In this document: positions 23,864-35,265 of the stretch, in pieces | Layout of the letters: each line of letters begins with the position of its first letter | How positions within the stretch are numbered: position 1 is the stretch's first letter | Assembly: GCA_018296165.2 (NCBI GenBank) | Contig: JACKQL020000036.1 | Span: forward strand, 456,473-520,472 | Origin: Termitomyces sp. T153 | Lineage: Eukaryota > Basidiomycota > Agaricomycetes > Agaricales > Lyophyllaceae | Direction of reading: 5' to 3' | Length of the DNA: 64,000 nucleotides | Translations under genes and position numbers: made by a program | The notes under the pieces: model-generated | Told to the model about the DNA's origin: nothing | The model's input: the letters and a program-made list of their open reading frames with translations, nothing else | The model's database searches: none

Positions 23864-26800
23864 GAAGGAAACGTTTCCTGGCCCTATTTATCCACTTTTT
23901 TTTTATTCATAAGTTCGCCGTGTGCTTCTCAGAAGAAGAGTTTCTTACAATTTTCTGTATAAATTTTGAATGTCAACTTCTCCATAATTCTGAATCAAAA
24001 CCCCGCTTCTTCTCGCTCGAATAACCCTCATTAGGAGGCTCTCTTGGAGAGGATCTTGACGCCACCTCTTTCTCTTTCATACTTCCAAAAAGAGAACAGA
24101 CGCTGCGGGGCGGAAATGAAACTCTCCGTCCAGCCCGACCGATTGGTATGGTGACATAAGTTTGGAGATCTCAAGCGGAAGCAAATCCCTTGCGAGAGAG
24201 TATCGTTCAAAACCGATTTTTTTTTCGTCTCGTGTTATTTGTGTATGGTGAAAGTCTAGGAGGAACCGTATGAACATACCAGCTGTGAAAATACGTTAAC
24301 TTGACAACAATACGGCACCGTTTCCCAGGCTCAGTCATGACTTTTCTGGCTTTAGCAACAACCCCGCCAAATGCACCCGACTTGCGCTGCGAATGCGCCG
24401 AAATACGCCTGTTGCTCTCTATATGTAGCAAGATCGCAGCCAGAACTTGGGATGAATAGGTTCGGCGGTGTTGTCGGAAACGAGGAATCAATGCACATGT
24501 CCCTCTGGCTACCAGCGGCTGGTGAAGGCTTTGGCTCCGCTGAAGGACAACCCCGGACAGTCGAGCACTCTGAGGTAGGCATTGCGAATCGGGACCTGCG
24601 TTGCCATGATTTGCTATGGGAAAGGTCTGGTCTTTGCTCTTGAATGCCGCCATGACTGTGTCTTTGCTCTCGTACTTTGTTTTGGAACAAAGTGCCGAAG
24701 GAACGTTCTGCATGAGGTCCCGATCCTTGAGCAGGAATGTCTTTGTGGTCCGTAGTGACCATTACCATGGCTGTTGTTCTCTTGACATTTCGAGTTGAAC
24801 TTGTTCACAGGCTCTTCTTACCCGGCACACGTCAAATGCACTTCATGTAGAACCTCCATGCTTGTTGTGGTTTTGCTCGATCCTATCCCTCTTCCACTCA
24901 GCTTGCATCTATCGAGCGACCAAAAGGTCGGCGCCCGGCGTCGTCGCCGCCGCCAGCACAGCCAAACGTATCACAAGGTCATGTCACGATCACGTGATCG
25001 TTCCATCCGATTTGCCTGAAGGTGAGTCACGCAATTCTCGTCCGTCTTGCCTACCACAATGATGAACGCTTCGAAACCATGGCATCTGTACAATAGCCCA
25101 GTCAACATAGAAAGATCATGAATCAACAGAAATGGGTCAACACACCTCAAGAAGTCCAAGACTTGATTAGCAGCATTCAACTGTCCGACAAAGCCGTTCA
25201 AGAACAAGAGTTCCAAGATGATCCAGCCCAATGAATGACAGAACAACTTTCGAGATCTATATCATGATTGTCCAAGACAAGCTTGCATTGTGAGCGCACC
25301 ACACCGGTCGGTTCCTTTGGGCGCCACATCTCTCGTTTCCTGCCCGACGGGCATTCTTGGAGATGATAGAAACGATATTTAAGCTCTGCGTGTCTCCTTC
25401 TCATTGAAGAATCTTGTCCGCAACAAAGTCTGCCTCCAGAGTTTGTCCGTCCAGTAAAAGGAGGAAGCGCCACAAGCCTAGTCTCAAGATGTCCCAGTCT
25501 TCAGTGTCATTTGAGCCATGCAGATCTCGTTGGCGCGTTGCGTGAACATGGATATCTTGATTTTTCATGCATCCGAGTCCCCTTTGAACTGTGGAGTCGC
25601 CTGTGCGCATGCTGAAACAGCGAAAGGCTATGGTTTGTCAAAAACAAGCATCTGAAACAGTAAATTGGTACGTCTCATCTCCTATTGACCTGTCATCTTG
25701 AATCAGCTTGGAACGTCTATTCGAATACTTACCTCCAAAATTCGCTCGAAAACACGATAGTTCACGGAAGTGAATACACCCGGCTTCGCACTCGCGTTTG
25801 GTGGATATCGTTTTGTCTGCAGCGATTCGGGGTGTAGAGCCATGCTGTCCCTCTATCGATGCAGGGCATTGCCAACCCTCCCCCCTTTTCCAAACGAACG
25901 ATCCATTTTTTCCACCATAGCAGCAGGTAACGGTGGTTGATTGTGTGTTGGGCAGGGGGAGTAAGAATGTTCTCCGTTGTTGACGTCCAGTATCGAAAAC
26001 GCAGCCGAATACATTCGAACTCCTCACATTCTCTGAAGTTACCTCGTATGAGGGACAACGAGAGGATATCCGAGTGTCAACCCTATCGTCCAACGTCCCC
26101 CCATATTGCAGCGAAGCCTATTGGTGACGGACATTTCGAGTCGTGTATCGGGCATGCAATCGAATGGCAGAGGTGTGTGCAACTCTTGTGGAGAAGAAAC
26201 GGGAGCTTATGATTCGTATGGCAGCGCAGCTGGCCAGAGTTGGCAAAAGTTGTTTTGTTGGCAATCGAAAGGGAGGTGGGAACTTGGTCACGACGATGAC
26301 AAAGGGCCACTACCCACAGTATCAGCAGTGAGCACGTTTATGCCGCTGTGATTTCTACAAACAATAACTATAAGCGAATGGTGCGTATGCTCTAAATTTT
26401 CTTCTAGTTTGATTCTGAACGTTCCTTTTTCAACAGGAAACCCCGTTTGGATCGTTCCATGAGCCGACATTTTTAATTTGTCAGTATCTCTTCGAGACAA
26501 TTTGAAACAACTGGGGTTATTCTCTCTTTTTTTTGGTGATTCTATTGACCACTAGACATATCTACAAGGTTGGCTCTTAGTAAACAGAAGGGGGTTTGAG
26601 GGAGATAAATTCGGACATATTTGTTTTCCTATTGCCAGCCCACCCTAGGAAATGCTGTTACGCACTATACTCTCAGGCTGTACATAGAGTTGGACAAAAA
26701 AAAATTCTCATCAGTGCAGAAGAAGTTATCTAGTGACATGGTCCTGTAATATTTTATTGTAAGCCTGCTGCAGCTTATAACGTCAACGTTCAACTTTGAC

Positions 26801-26880
26801 ACCACTGTTCATGGAGCTGTATATCATTAGAATTCTCACGCTCACGGTCGATTGCGAGGTCAGGCAGAAGGATAGTGAAT
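23864..26880. other. 3-kb stretch without a supportable gene
   Basis: Short open frames occur on both strands, the longest a 138-codon minus-strand frame at 24352-24768. None shows a recognisable domain, conserved splice pattern or codon bias like that of the neighbours. CpG content is still normal here, unlike the transposon block that follows. It may contain a decayed gene, an orphan gene or regulatory DNA. A 16-bp palindrome is listed separately. Confidence 0.5.
24986..25001. promoter_or_regulatory. 16-bp perfect palindrome centred on CACGTG
   Basis: The sequence acgatcacgtgatcgt is its own reverse complement. Its centre is a CACGTG E-box, the core site of bHLH factors such as Cbf1 and Pho4. 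No confident gene start lies nearby, so a regulatory role is only a possibility. Confidence 0.35.
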
Positions 26881-28540
26881 TTATTCCATTATTTGCAGTG
26901 TAGTCATGGTTCTTGAGAGGATCACACTTTGTGGCTCACCACTCAGCTGAGATCACTTTCTATTTGACCTTCTGGATGCAGACATATTCCTACATGTGTG
27001 CAATAACTTACTGTAACAATCTGCTGAAATTAACTTCATAGATTGAAAAGGACATCTTAAGTTTCTGATCAACTAATACATGCTTACACTGGCACACACT
27101 AAGTCCGAAGGACCAATGACAAGTACATGAGGGCACTTGAAGATTCAGAACCAGATCATGATAAACATTCTCACCACAGTGAAACACTGACCCTTTCATC
27201 CAGATCTTGTACATAGCATTAGGACTATCCTAGATATGTGTTTCTACTTCCAGCAGCATACTCAGAGAAAGAGAAAATTCTGGTAGAGGCAGACTCAGAG
27301 CTCACTTTGCAATGTAAAATCCATCAGGACAATGACTCAGAACCTGTCAAGATGATATCATATGCATGTGTGGTGGCTATTGAGATATAGTGGCCACATT
27401 CTTATCATATGTGCATGCAGTGGTTGTCAAGATATACAGCTGTGTTCTTGTCATATGCACATGTAGTGGCTATCAAGATATAGTAGCTGCATTCTTGTCA
27501 TACACACATGCAGTGGCTATTGAGATATAGTGGCTGTGTTCTTGTCATATGTGCAGTGGCTATTGAGATATAGCAGCTGCATTCTAGAGAGGAATCAATC
27601 ATCCATCTAACCATGGCAGAACTATACTTAGAGCCAGTTTTGCAACATTAGTAGATTCAGCACCATAACTTCTCACTGGTAGTGCATGTGAGGTGGCTAT
27701 TAAAATTTGAGATATTGTGGGTCCCCACTCTGGTCAAAAGATTCAAAGTTTGACACAATATGGCTTGGCATTGACACATTGACATTGCATGTACAGGCCA
27801 AGGCAGGATTGAAGTCCAGATTATTGACAAGCTGTAGATAAGCCAGAGTATTCTTGACCTGGAAGATGACTGAGAAAAAGCAAAGATTAACAAAAAATGA
27901 ACTTTAATATGCAAGATTGACATGTTAGGGCCCCCTGGCACAATTCAGAAAGAGCACCTCCTGACATGTCAAGCAATGATTCATTGATTGATCTTGATGG
28001 CAACAAAAAGGACCTCCACAATATGCGACGATGGACATGGGAAAGTGGCTGTGCCTATATATGCAACGACTTTTTGGGATTCTGCTGAAGTAAGCCTGAC
28101 TAATGCTGACCAATTCTTACATAAGAATTGCCTTTTAAAGGTGAACACAATACAAGTTGGCTGTTTTTGGCTGTTTGAACATGCTTTCTTGGAAAAAAAA
28201 TTATAGTAGACAACTTTAATAAATAGATACTATCTTTTGACTATGTGTAAAAGGTGCAAATTAGTCTGCAGGGATGAAAAAGGCCAAACACAATTTAGTG
28301 GACACTGTTTTTCATGCCTTGAGTGTTTTTGGACACAACATGACCAAACAATGGGCATTTCTGAAGTTGTGTAAAGGAGGCCACACGACAAAGTATGTTT
28401 GGTCACATCTATTGATTGATTGATGTTGACTAACAAGCTTATTAGTAACACCTTAACCACATTGAGCTATTGATACATCAAATATCTCATCATGCAAGTT
28501 GACTTAAATGGTTTTTGACTGTTAAATTGCTTGACAATTG
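26881..28540. other. CpG-poor AT-rich DNA before the Helitron
   Basis: From about 26,880 CG dinucleotides become rare, and only short meaningless open frames occur. The stretch includes a 47-bp tandem repeat (listed separately). It is probably the 5' flank of the Helitron or another old repeat. I could not find a convincing Helitron 5' end. Confidence 0.45.
27359..27585. repeat. About 47-bp tandem repeat, five copies
   Basis: Five imperfect units begin near 27359, 27406, 27452, 27499 and 27546. Each has the form catatgcacatgcagtggc, then a gatatagtggctgc-like block and attcttgt. The differences are nearly all C/T or G/A transitions. A degraded sixth unit is visible at about 27683-27720. There is no coding frame through it. 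Confidence 0.8.
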
Positions 28541-28824
28541 ATGTTTCAGGCAACCACCTACTACTCCTGAAAGCCAAAGGCAACAAGCTAGGAATCAAAG
28601 GAGACTTGAACAGTTACAAATAGCAGATCCTGACAATCATTGAGCAAATAGAAAGAATAGATCTTTGGAACAGATCAATACTGTGGTTGTCCCACCACTT
28701 CAATTGGGGCCTGGGGGTATCAATCAATCTATGGGAACTGGGGGTTTGAGACCTATAGCTACTGCTTCTGGCTCTTTGGGAAGACCTATTAGGCAGGCAG
28801 TAGCTGCTGATGATCCATTTTTTA

Positions 28825-29075
28825 TGGTTATTCCAGAAACTGTTTTTCCTGAAGAGTGGGATGCTCCTTTGCAGAATCCCATTCCTAGAGTGGTGCCACC
28901 TCTACCTGCTCCTATACAGAGAAGAGGCAATAGAGTCAATCAGTCTGCTGTTGCTCAAGCTGCTATGGTCATTCCAGAAACAGTTTTGCCAGAAGGTTGG
29001 GATGCTCCTTTGCAGAATCCCTTACCTAGAATGGTGCCACCTTTGCCTGCTCCTGTACATAGAAGGGTCAAGAAT
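28825..29075 (+). repeat. Duplicated 42-residue coding block in the Helitron leader
   Basis: Two successive copies encode a peptide of the form MVIPETVxPExWDAPLQNP followed by a PRxVPPLPAPxxRR-like end. The copies start near 28825 and 28966, so the block is a direct repeat of about 140 bp within the Gln/Pro-rich leader of the RepHel pseudogene. Confidence 0.75.
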
Positions 29076-29507
29076 GGTCCCTTACCAGAGCTTATAATTG
29101 TACCAGCTCCACTTGCTCCCCAAGCACTGTTAGAAGAGCAACAAAGGCTGAGACAGAGGCAACAAGAGCAGGCACTGGCAATCTTGCAAGAACAACAAAG
29201 GCTAAGGCATATTGCTATGGCTACAGAGTAGGAGAGACAAGAACAAGAGGTACTAGCAGTGTTGCAAGAGCAACAAAGGCTGAGACAAAATCAGGAGAGG
29301 CAACAGGCATTGGCTATTCTGAGCCAGGAAAGGTTGAGGGAGAAAGAAGAGGTCAGTCAAGGACAACTTGAATATGTCACTGGGACTAACAAAGTCTAAC
29401 AGCATATTGATCTGAACCCTGAACATAGGCCTTTGAATGCAGTTATGGCTCAAAGGATTTTTCAAGGCTGGGAACAGCAACATGAAGCTGATCTGGAAGA
29501 GGATTTT

Positions 29508-29790
29508 AATGATTTAGGTCCTCAGAATGATATACCTTCTGAGGATGACTTGAAATATATTGATCCTGTTCAACAGAGACCTGCAGAGCAATTGGAACCT
29601 CCCCTCGATGTGCCATTGGGTCCTCAGGATGACATACCTTCTGATGATGACTTGGAATATGTTGATCCTGTTCAACAGAGACCTGCAGAGCAAATAGATC
29701 CTCCCTTTGATGTGCCATTAGGTCCTCAGGATGACATCCCTTCTGATGATGACTTGGATTATATTGATCCTGTTCAACAGAGACCTGCAG
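29508..29790 (+). repeat. 90-bp tandem repeat in the Helitron leader, three copies
   Basis: Three in-frame units of about 90 bp encode peptides of the form LGPQDDIPSDDDLEYVDP followed by VQQRPAEQ. They lie just upstream of the CPHC zinc-finger motif. The acidic consensus is better kept than the surrounding pseudogene, which suggests a recent tandem expansion. Confidence 0.8.
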
Positions 29791-32700
29791 AAGACTTGGA
29801 CCCTGCTCTATCCAACCATCCAGCAGGACTACAAAATCCTGCTGAACAGCCTCCCCTTGAGCTTCCTATTCCACCACAGCTTGGCCCTATTCAGCCTATT
29901 CCAAGAGGAAGGCAACCTTACTTGATTGAATACCCTTCACACTATCTGGGTTCTATGACTGTCATATGTCCACACTGCCAGGCTCTACATTTTGATGCTG
30001 AAAAGCTCACCAAGTCTACTATTTAGAATCCAAAGTTTGGCATGTGCTGCTTACAAGGCCAAGTGGATTTGCCCAGGCTTCAAAATGCTCCAGCAGATTT
30101 ACTGAATCTGCTCCATGGGCATCATCCTCTCTCTGACACTTTTAAAACATCAATCCATCAATACAATGCAGCCTTTGCATTCACATCTCTGGGATACTAT
30201 TGACCATGCTATTACCAATGCACCTGGACCATATAGCTTTAGGATCAATGGAGAACTACATCATTTGACAGGTACCTTGCTTCCTATAGAAGGCAATCTG
30301 CCTGTATATGCACAGCTCTACTTTTACAATCACAATCAGCAATTGGCTTTTTGTCAACAGAACAATCTCAAACTTGATCCTCAGATAATGGCCTCTTTGC
30401 AGGATATGCTTGCTAGAGTCAATCCCTTTATTGACCTATACAAGCAGGCCAGGCAGATCATGGGAGAAGTTCCAGAAGGCCAACCACAAAGGCTTTCTGT
30501 CAAGCTTACAGCTGATTTTGGAGATCCTTGATGCTATAATGACCCTAATGAACAAGAGGGAGTTGCAGCTGTAATTCCAGGAGATGGCTCAGAAGAGCAA
30601 TCAAATGATTGTGATTTAGTCTTGCACTTGCATAGAGGTCAATTAAAGCAGATCAGTCACTTGCACCCATATTACACTCCATTGCATTATACCATCATCT
30701 TTCCCACTGGACAGCCTGGATTTCACACCAACATTTACTCTCATTTTGGACCACAGAATTAACAAAGATCAGCAAAGGTCACCTAAACAGCATATTATGC
30801 ATACAGGCTGTAGCAAAGAACTTTGGAATTCAATGCACCATTACTCTGGAGTGGGAGGCTATTTCAACAATATGTTGTGGATGCATGGGCTTCCATTGAA
30901 CAAAACAAGTTGAATTGGATTCAACACAATCAGAAGAAGATCAGAGCTGAAGTCTATCAGGGAGTAGTGGATGCTGCTGCTGGAGATGAACAAGTCACCC
31001 CACAAAGCTGATGGGTTATCCTCCCATCCTCCCATACTGGAAGTGATTGACAGATGCAGCAATTATTCCAGGACTCTATGGCTATCTGCAGACATTTTGG
31101 AAAACCTGACCTCTTTGTTACTATGACTGCCAATTCAAAGTGGTCAGAAATTGAAGAAGCTCTCTTGAAGGAACCTGCAGTCAATGGGAAAAGGCAAACA
31201 GCTGCTGATCAACCTGATATTGTTGCCAGAGTATTTGAACTCAGTAAAAATGCTGTGGTGAAGGAGATCAAGGAAGGTCTCTTTGGCAGCTATGTGGCTT
31301 ATGTTCATATCATTGAATTCCAAAAGAGAGGACTTCCACACATGCACATCTTGATCTTTTTCCATAATCATCACATGATCAAGGATGCACCCAATGTGGA
31401 TTCCATTGTTTCTGCTCAAATTTCAGATCCAGTTGCTCAGCCTCAATTGTATCAGGTATTGGCTTTGTTTAAATCCTGGATTCAGTAACTTATCTTTGTT
31501 GTTAGGTTGTTACTACCAACATGGTCCATGGCCCATGTGGAGCTGCCAAACTCAATGCTAAGTGCATAGTAGATGGCAAATGTTCTAAGAAATACCCAAA
31601 GGAATTTCAAGAGCCTACTCAGTATGGAGATAATGGCTATCCTCAATATGCCAGACCTGACAATGGATGCTTCTTTCAAAAGAATGGTCATTGTTATGAT
31701 AATTGTGATGTTGTCCTATACAACCCTTATCTCTCAGCCAAGTACAAATGTCACATCAATGTGGAGGTCTGTGCTTCAGTGGAAGCCATCAAGTACATTC
31801 ACAAGTACATCTACAAAGGCCATGATAGGACAACTTTGGAGATTGCTGGAGAGCAGATGGACCAGAGGGATGAAATTAAGGAACACTTGGATGCCAGATA
31901 CATCTCTGCACCTGAGGCTTGCTGGCACATCTTTGAATTCAACATGCATGGAGAACATCCTCCTGTATATCAATTACCTGTGTATTTGGAGGGCCAACAT
32001 GAAGTCTACTTTCAAGATAATGACTCTTTGGAGATGGTAGCTGCCAGGCCTAATGCAAGCAAGACTGCACTCACTGCTTAGTTTGAAGCCAATGCCAGAT
32101 TCCCTGATAACAACACTACTTATCAAAACTTTCTAACCAAGTTTGTCTATGAAGCTTCCAAAAGGACTTGGAAGGGGAGGCAAAGAGGAACAGCTATTAG
32201 GAGGATGTACTTTGCTTCACCCAGACAGGGAGAAAGGTTCTACCTCAGGATGCTCCTGGTAGTTGTGACCAATGCAACATCATGGGCTGATCTCAGGGCA
32301 GTCAATGGCCACACCTATCCTACTTACAAGAAGGCATGCAAGGCCCTTGGTCTTCTAGAAGATGATGCAGAATGGAGGCAGTGTCTTGCTGAAGCTGCTC
32401 CAATCCAATCAGGATCAGCTCTCAGATAGCTCTTTTGCACTATCCTATTCCACTGTGCTCCTACTACTCCAGAGGCTCTATGGGATGAATTCAAGCACTC
32501 CATTTGTGATGATCTTCAACACAGATAGGAGAATATCAGGCAATACAAGGACAGAGTCTTTACTGATGAAGATGTCTATGACTATGGCCTTCATCTGATC
32601 AATGACAACCTGAAGAATTTTGGCAAGACTCTTTAAGACTTTCCAAACATGCCAGAACCCCAACAAGTTTGGAATGTGATTCCAGGCAAGTTGAACATTG

Positions 32701-33690
32701 TATAAAGAGTTGACATTGATACTGATCAAATGATTTTAGGAAATAGGCTTTTGCAAGAAGAAACAGATTATGATGTTGAGGTGTTGAAGAGAAGGGTGGA
32801 TGAAAACAAGGCCAGCTTTAATGGTGAAAAACTGGGGGCCTTCAATGAAGTTATGGACTCTGTGGACAACAACTTGGGCAAGATGATATTCATTCACAGT
32901 GCAGGTGGATGTGGCAAAACATTTGTCTGCAACACTTTGGCTTCTGCTGTTTGGTCCAATAGAGATGTGGCATTATGTGTAGCATCATCTGGGATTGCTG
33001 CCTTATTGCTAGAGGGTGGTAGAACTGCACATACAAGGTTCAAAATTCCCATTCCTGCTCTAAATACATCCATTGCCAATATCAAGAGAGGAACTCAGTT
33101 GTCTCAACTCCTACTCCAGACCAAAGTTGTCATCTTGGATGAAGTCCCAATGCAACACAAAAATGCCATGTGGATTGAGGGTTCAGAGACATCCTGAAGA
33201 AGGATGTTCCTTTTGGTGGAGTGACTGTGGTGTTTGGAGGAGATTTTAGGCAAATGCTCCCAGTTATCCAACAAAGACTCAGGCAGCAGATGATTGCTGC
33301 TTCACTCAAAAGAGGAAGACTTTGGGATCAGATTCAAGTCTACTACTTGGTTCCAAACATGAGATTGGATCAGACTCCTGATAACATTGCTCATGCAGCT
33401 TGATTATTGGATGTTGGTGCTAGAAAAAACCAACTTCCAGAAACCATGATCTGTGATGACAATTCTGTCACTGAATTGATCTCTTTCACTTATCCTCATA
33501 TTGATCACCATCAAGATGATCAATATTACCTGGACCATACCATTCTTTCTGGCAAGAACTCTGATGTAGAGCATATCAAATCAGAAATGTCCAGGAGAAG
33601 AGAAAATCTTGAAGAGTGCAGACTCTATTATATCTGATGATGGAAATCCTAATGGCCTTGGATTGTATCTCCTCAGTGGCAGCTCAATCA

Positions 33691-33968
33691 CATGGCTAGC
33701 AGAGGGGAATCCAAAGTATATTTAGCAAGGTAACCAACAATATAAATAGTAACTAATCACCTAGCAGAGGGGAATCCAAAGAGAACAAGTCTAAGGATCC
33801 CTGCTGCTTGGTGCAGTGTATCAGCAGATGGCAGAGGCATGGGAACAACTGTACAGCAGGCTGGAGCTAGTCTTAACTCTGGAGGAGTGCTTAACAGGGA
33901 ACTACAAAGAGTTCCAAGGGCCTCCAGAGATCTTCAGGAGTCTGGAACAAGCTGTGGAGATTGCCATG
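33691..33968. other. Fragment next to the Helitron, possibly part of the decayed Gypsy's LTR
   Basis: The element A1-A2 was inserted at 33968/41340 (duplication CCATG), so this piece originally ran on into 41340-41387. There it meets TGACA followed by a C-rich tract that looks like the 3' LTR edge plus polypurine tract of the minus-strand Gypsy. A 20-bp direct repeat beginning tagcagagggg occurs at about 33698 and 33762. The left border of the putative LTR was not found. Confidence 0.35.
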
Positions 33969-35116
33969 TGTCACGACCCATTCCCTGGACCCACACACAT
34001 TGTCCAATGACCCCCCGCCCCCCCAGAACCTCCCCCAACACCTCGCCAAACTTCCACAGTGCTCCACGCCTACTCCAGCTAACTCCAACGCATCCTTGGC
34101 TAACTCCAATGGCCCCCTGGCCAACTCCAACATCTTCCCTGCAGACGGCAATGCTTCCTCTGGATCTCCTGAGCTCCTAGGACCATTCCTCTGCCATGCT
34201 GGACCCCGTTACACATTATCAACTTGACACCCTGGTTCCTCCAACTTACTTTGAAGTATCACAATGACCTCAGAATGGCCTGCGTCACCAATTGATCCCA
34301 TCAATATATCAATGCAGCCTGCCCTCCGATCATAACCGACACCCATTGACTCTGTCGAGCTCTGCCAAGCCCTGCCACCACAGCCAATGTCCCCCAGAGT
34401 TCTCCAGTAGTCAGTATATAAGACGTAGAGTAGCTCTTTGTACTCTAGTCTTGATATTGCTTAATGTTACCTATGGTCTGATTGTTTCTCTCTTGTGTTC
34501 CGTGTTCTGTGTCTCATTTTCTTACTCTCAGTCTCCCGGTCTTGTCTTGTCTCTATTCTGTTATTGTTTTTGTTATTGTTTCGTATCTCCACCTGAATCT
34601 ATTCTTGTTCTCGTCTCCATCTCATCTTGACTCCATCTCATTTTGTTTGATTCTGTCTCATCTCGTTTGATCTGTCCTGTCCATTGTGTTCCTATCTTTC
34701 CCAACCTTAATGCCTTTGCAAACCCTGCAATTATGATTACAAATCCCAGACACCTCTTTAACCAACTCCGGACCTTGCTACATGCTCAGCTCCAAACTCT
34801 ATCAACTCTGTTGATCCCCCATCAAACTCTGGCTCTGCTTCCATCACTTGCATAGCCTCCGCCTCCTCCGCACCTGCAATACTCACATACAGACTTGTGC
34901 CTGAACCCCACCAAGCCCATCCCCCTTCCCTGCAGCTCATCCCCTACTCCTCTGGACCTCCCCAGACTTGCTTGGATCAATCTCCACCAACTATCCTCAC
35001 AAGTCCCCAGTGTTTGGGACACCTCTGAATGCCCAGTTGTCAGTGCAGGGAATCATGTCTGCCTAGTAAGGACTTGCCCAGTGTAGCTGAGCCCCCGTGG
35101 TCAGCGGAACCTGACA
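33969..35116 (+). repeat. 5' LTR of element A1-A2
   Basis: 1148 bp, TGTCA...TGACA. The TATA box is tatataag at 34415-34422. The predicted transcript start region agtcttgatatt lies at 34447-34458 and is complementary to the primer-binding site just after the LTR. Open frames inside it (for example 34292-34630) recur in the other LTR copies only because the LTR is repeated. Confidence 0.9.
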
Positions 35117-35130
35117 TAATATCAAGACTC
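35117..35130 (+). other. Primer-binding site of A1-A2, self-complementary type
   Basis: The 12 bases aatatcaagact at 35118-35129 directly follow the LTR end. They are the exact reverse complement of agtcttgatatt at 34447-34458, about 32 bp after the start of the LTR TATA box. This matches the self-priming layout of Tf1/sushi elements. I do not recognise a match to a tRNA 3' end. Confidence 0.7.
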
Positions 35131-35148
35131 TACCTTACCCCATTTGTG

Positions 35149-35265
35149 ATGTCCACGCCAGCTCCGCACACACATTTGCCAAACACTTCCAATGTCTATG
35201 GTCAACCCATGCCTGGGAACCCTTATGATTCATATGGCCCTGCCCAATTTGCCAAGGCACATTGA
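35149..35265 (+). pseudogene. Short gag N-terminal relic of A1-A2
   Basis: A 38-residue frame starting MSTPAPHTHLPN and ending YGPAQFAKAH before a TGA. It resembles the start of the gag of element B (DAYGRP...YPGPFADQ). The same stop at the same place is seen in the A3-A4 copy (54497-54610), so it was fixed in family A before these copies moved. Confidence 0.65.

Larger units (their letters stand above)
28541..33690 (+). pseudogene. Helitron Rep-helicase (RepHel) pseudogene
   Basis: A dead rolling-circle transposase gene. In order along the plus strand it shows a Gln/Pro-rich leader with internal repeats (28665-29900), a zinc-finger motif CPHCQALHFDAEKL (about 29968), NPKFGMCCLQGQVDLPRLQN (about 30030), and ISHLHPYYTPLHY. 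The Rep HUH motif follows in RGLPHMHILIF (about 31330), then GKCSKKYPKEF, and EAIKYIHKYIYKGHD at the end of the Helitron-like N region. A Pif1-type helicase has Walker A SAGGCGKTF (about 32900), VVILDEVPMQHKNA and [12 protein letters not shown]. Multiple in-frame stops (for example near 29230, 30026, 32080, 32427, 32548) and frame shifts break it. The helicase C-terminal motifs after about 33,690 are missing. It is strongly CpG-depleted. Confidence 0.9.

Noticed and set aside
26881..28540. A tRNA or other small RNA gene in the AT-rich stretch before the Helitron
   Set aside because: I looked for A/B-box and cloverleaf patterns by eye and found none that I could support.
33640..33780. A Helitron 3' end (CTRR after a hairpin) near the repeated tagcagagggg sequence
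   Set aside because: A CTAG occurs but no convincing hairpin precedes it, and the helicase C-terminus is already missing, so the true end may be lost.
34292..34630. Ser/Leu/Val-rich frames that look like membrane proteins in the A LTRs (also 40565-40849, 49776-50348, 54939-55673)
   Set aside because: They come from pyrimidine-rich U5 sequence (tctcgtctc runs) and shift frame between LTR copies.
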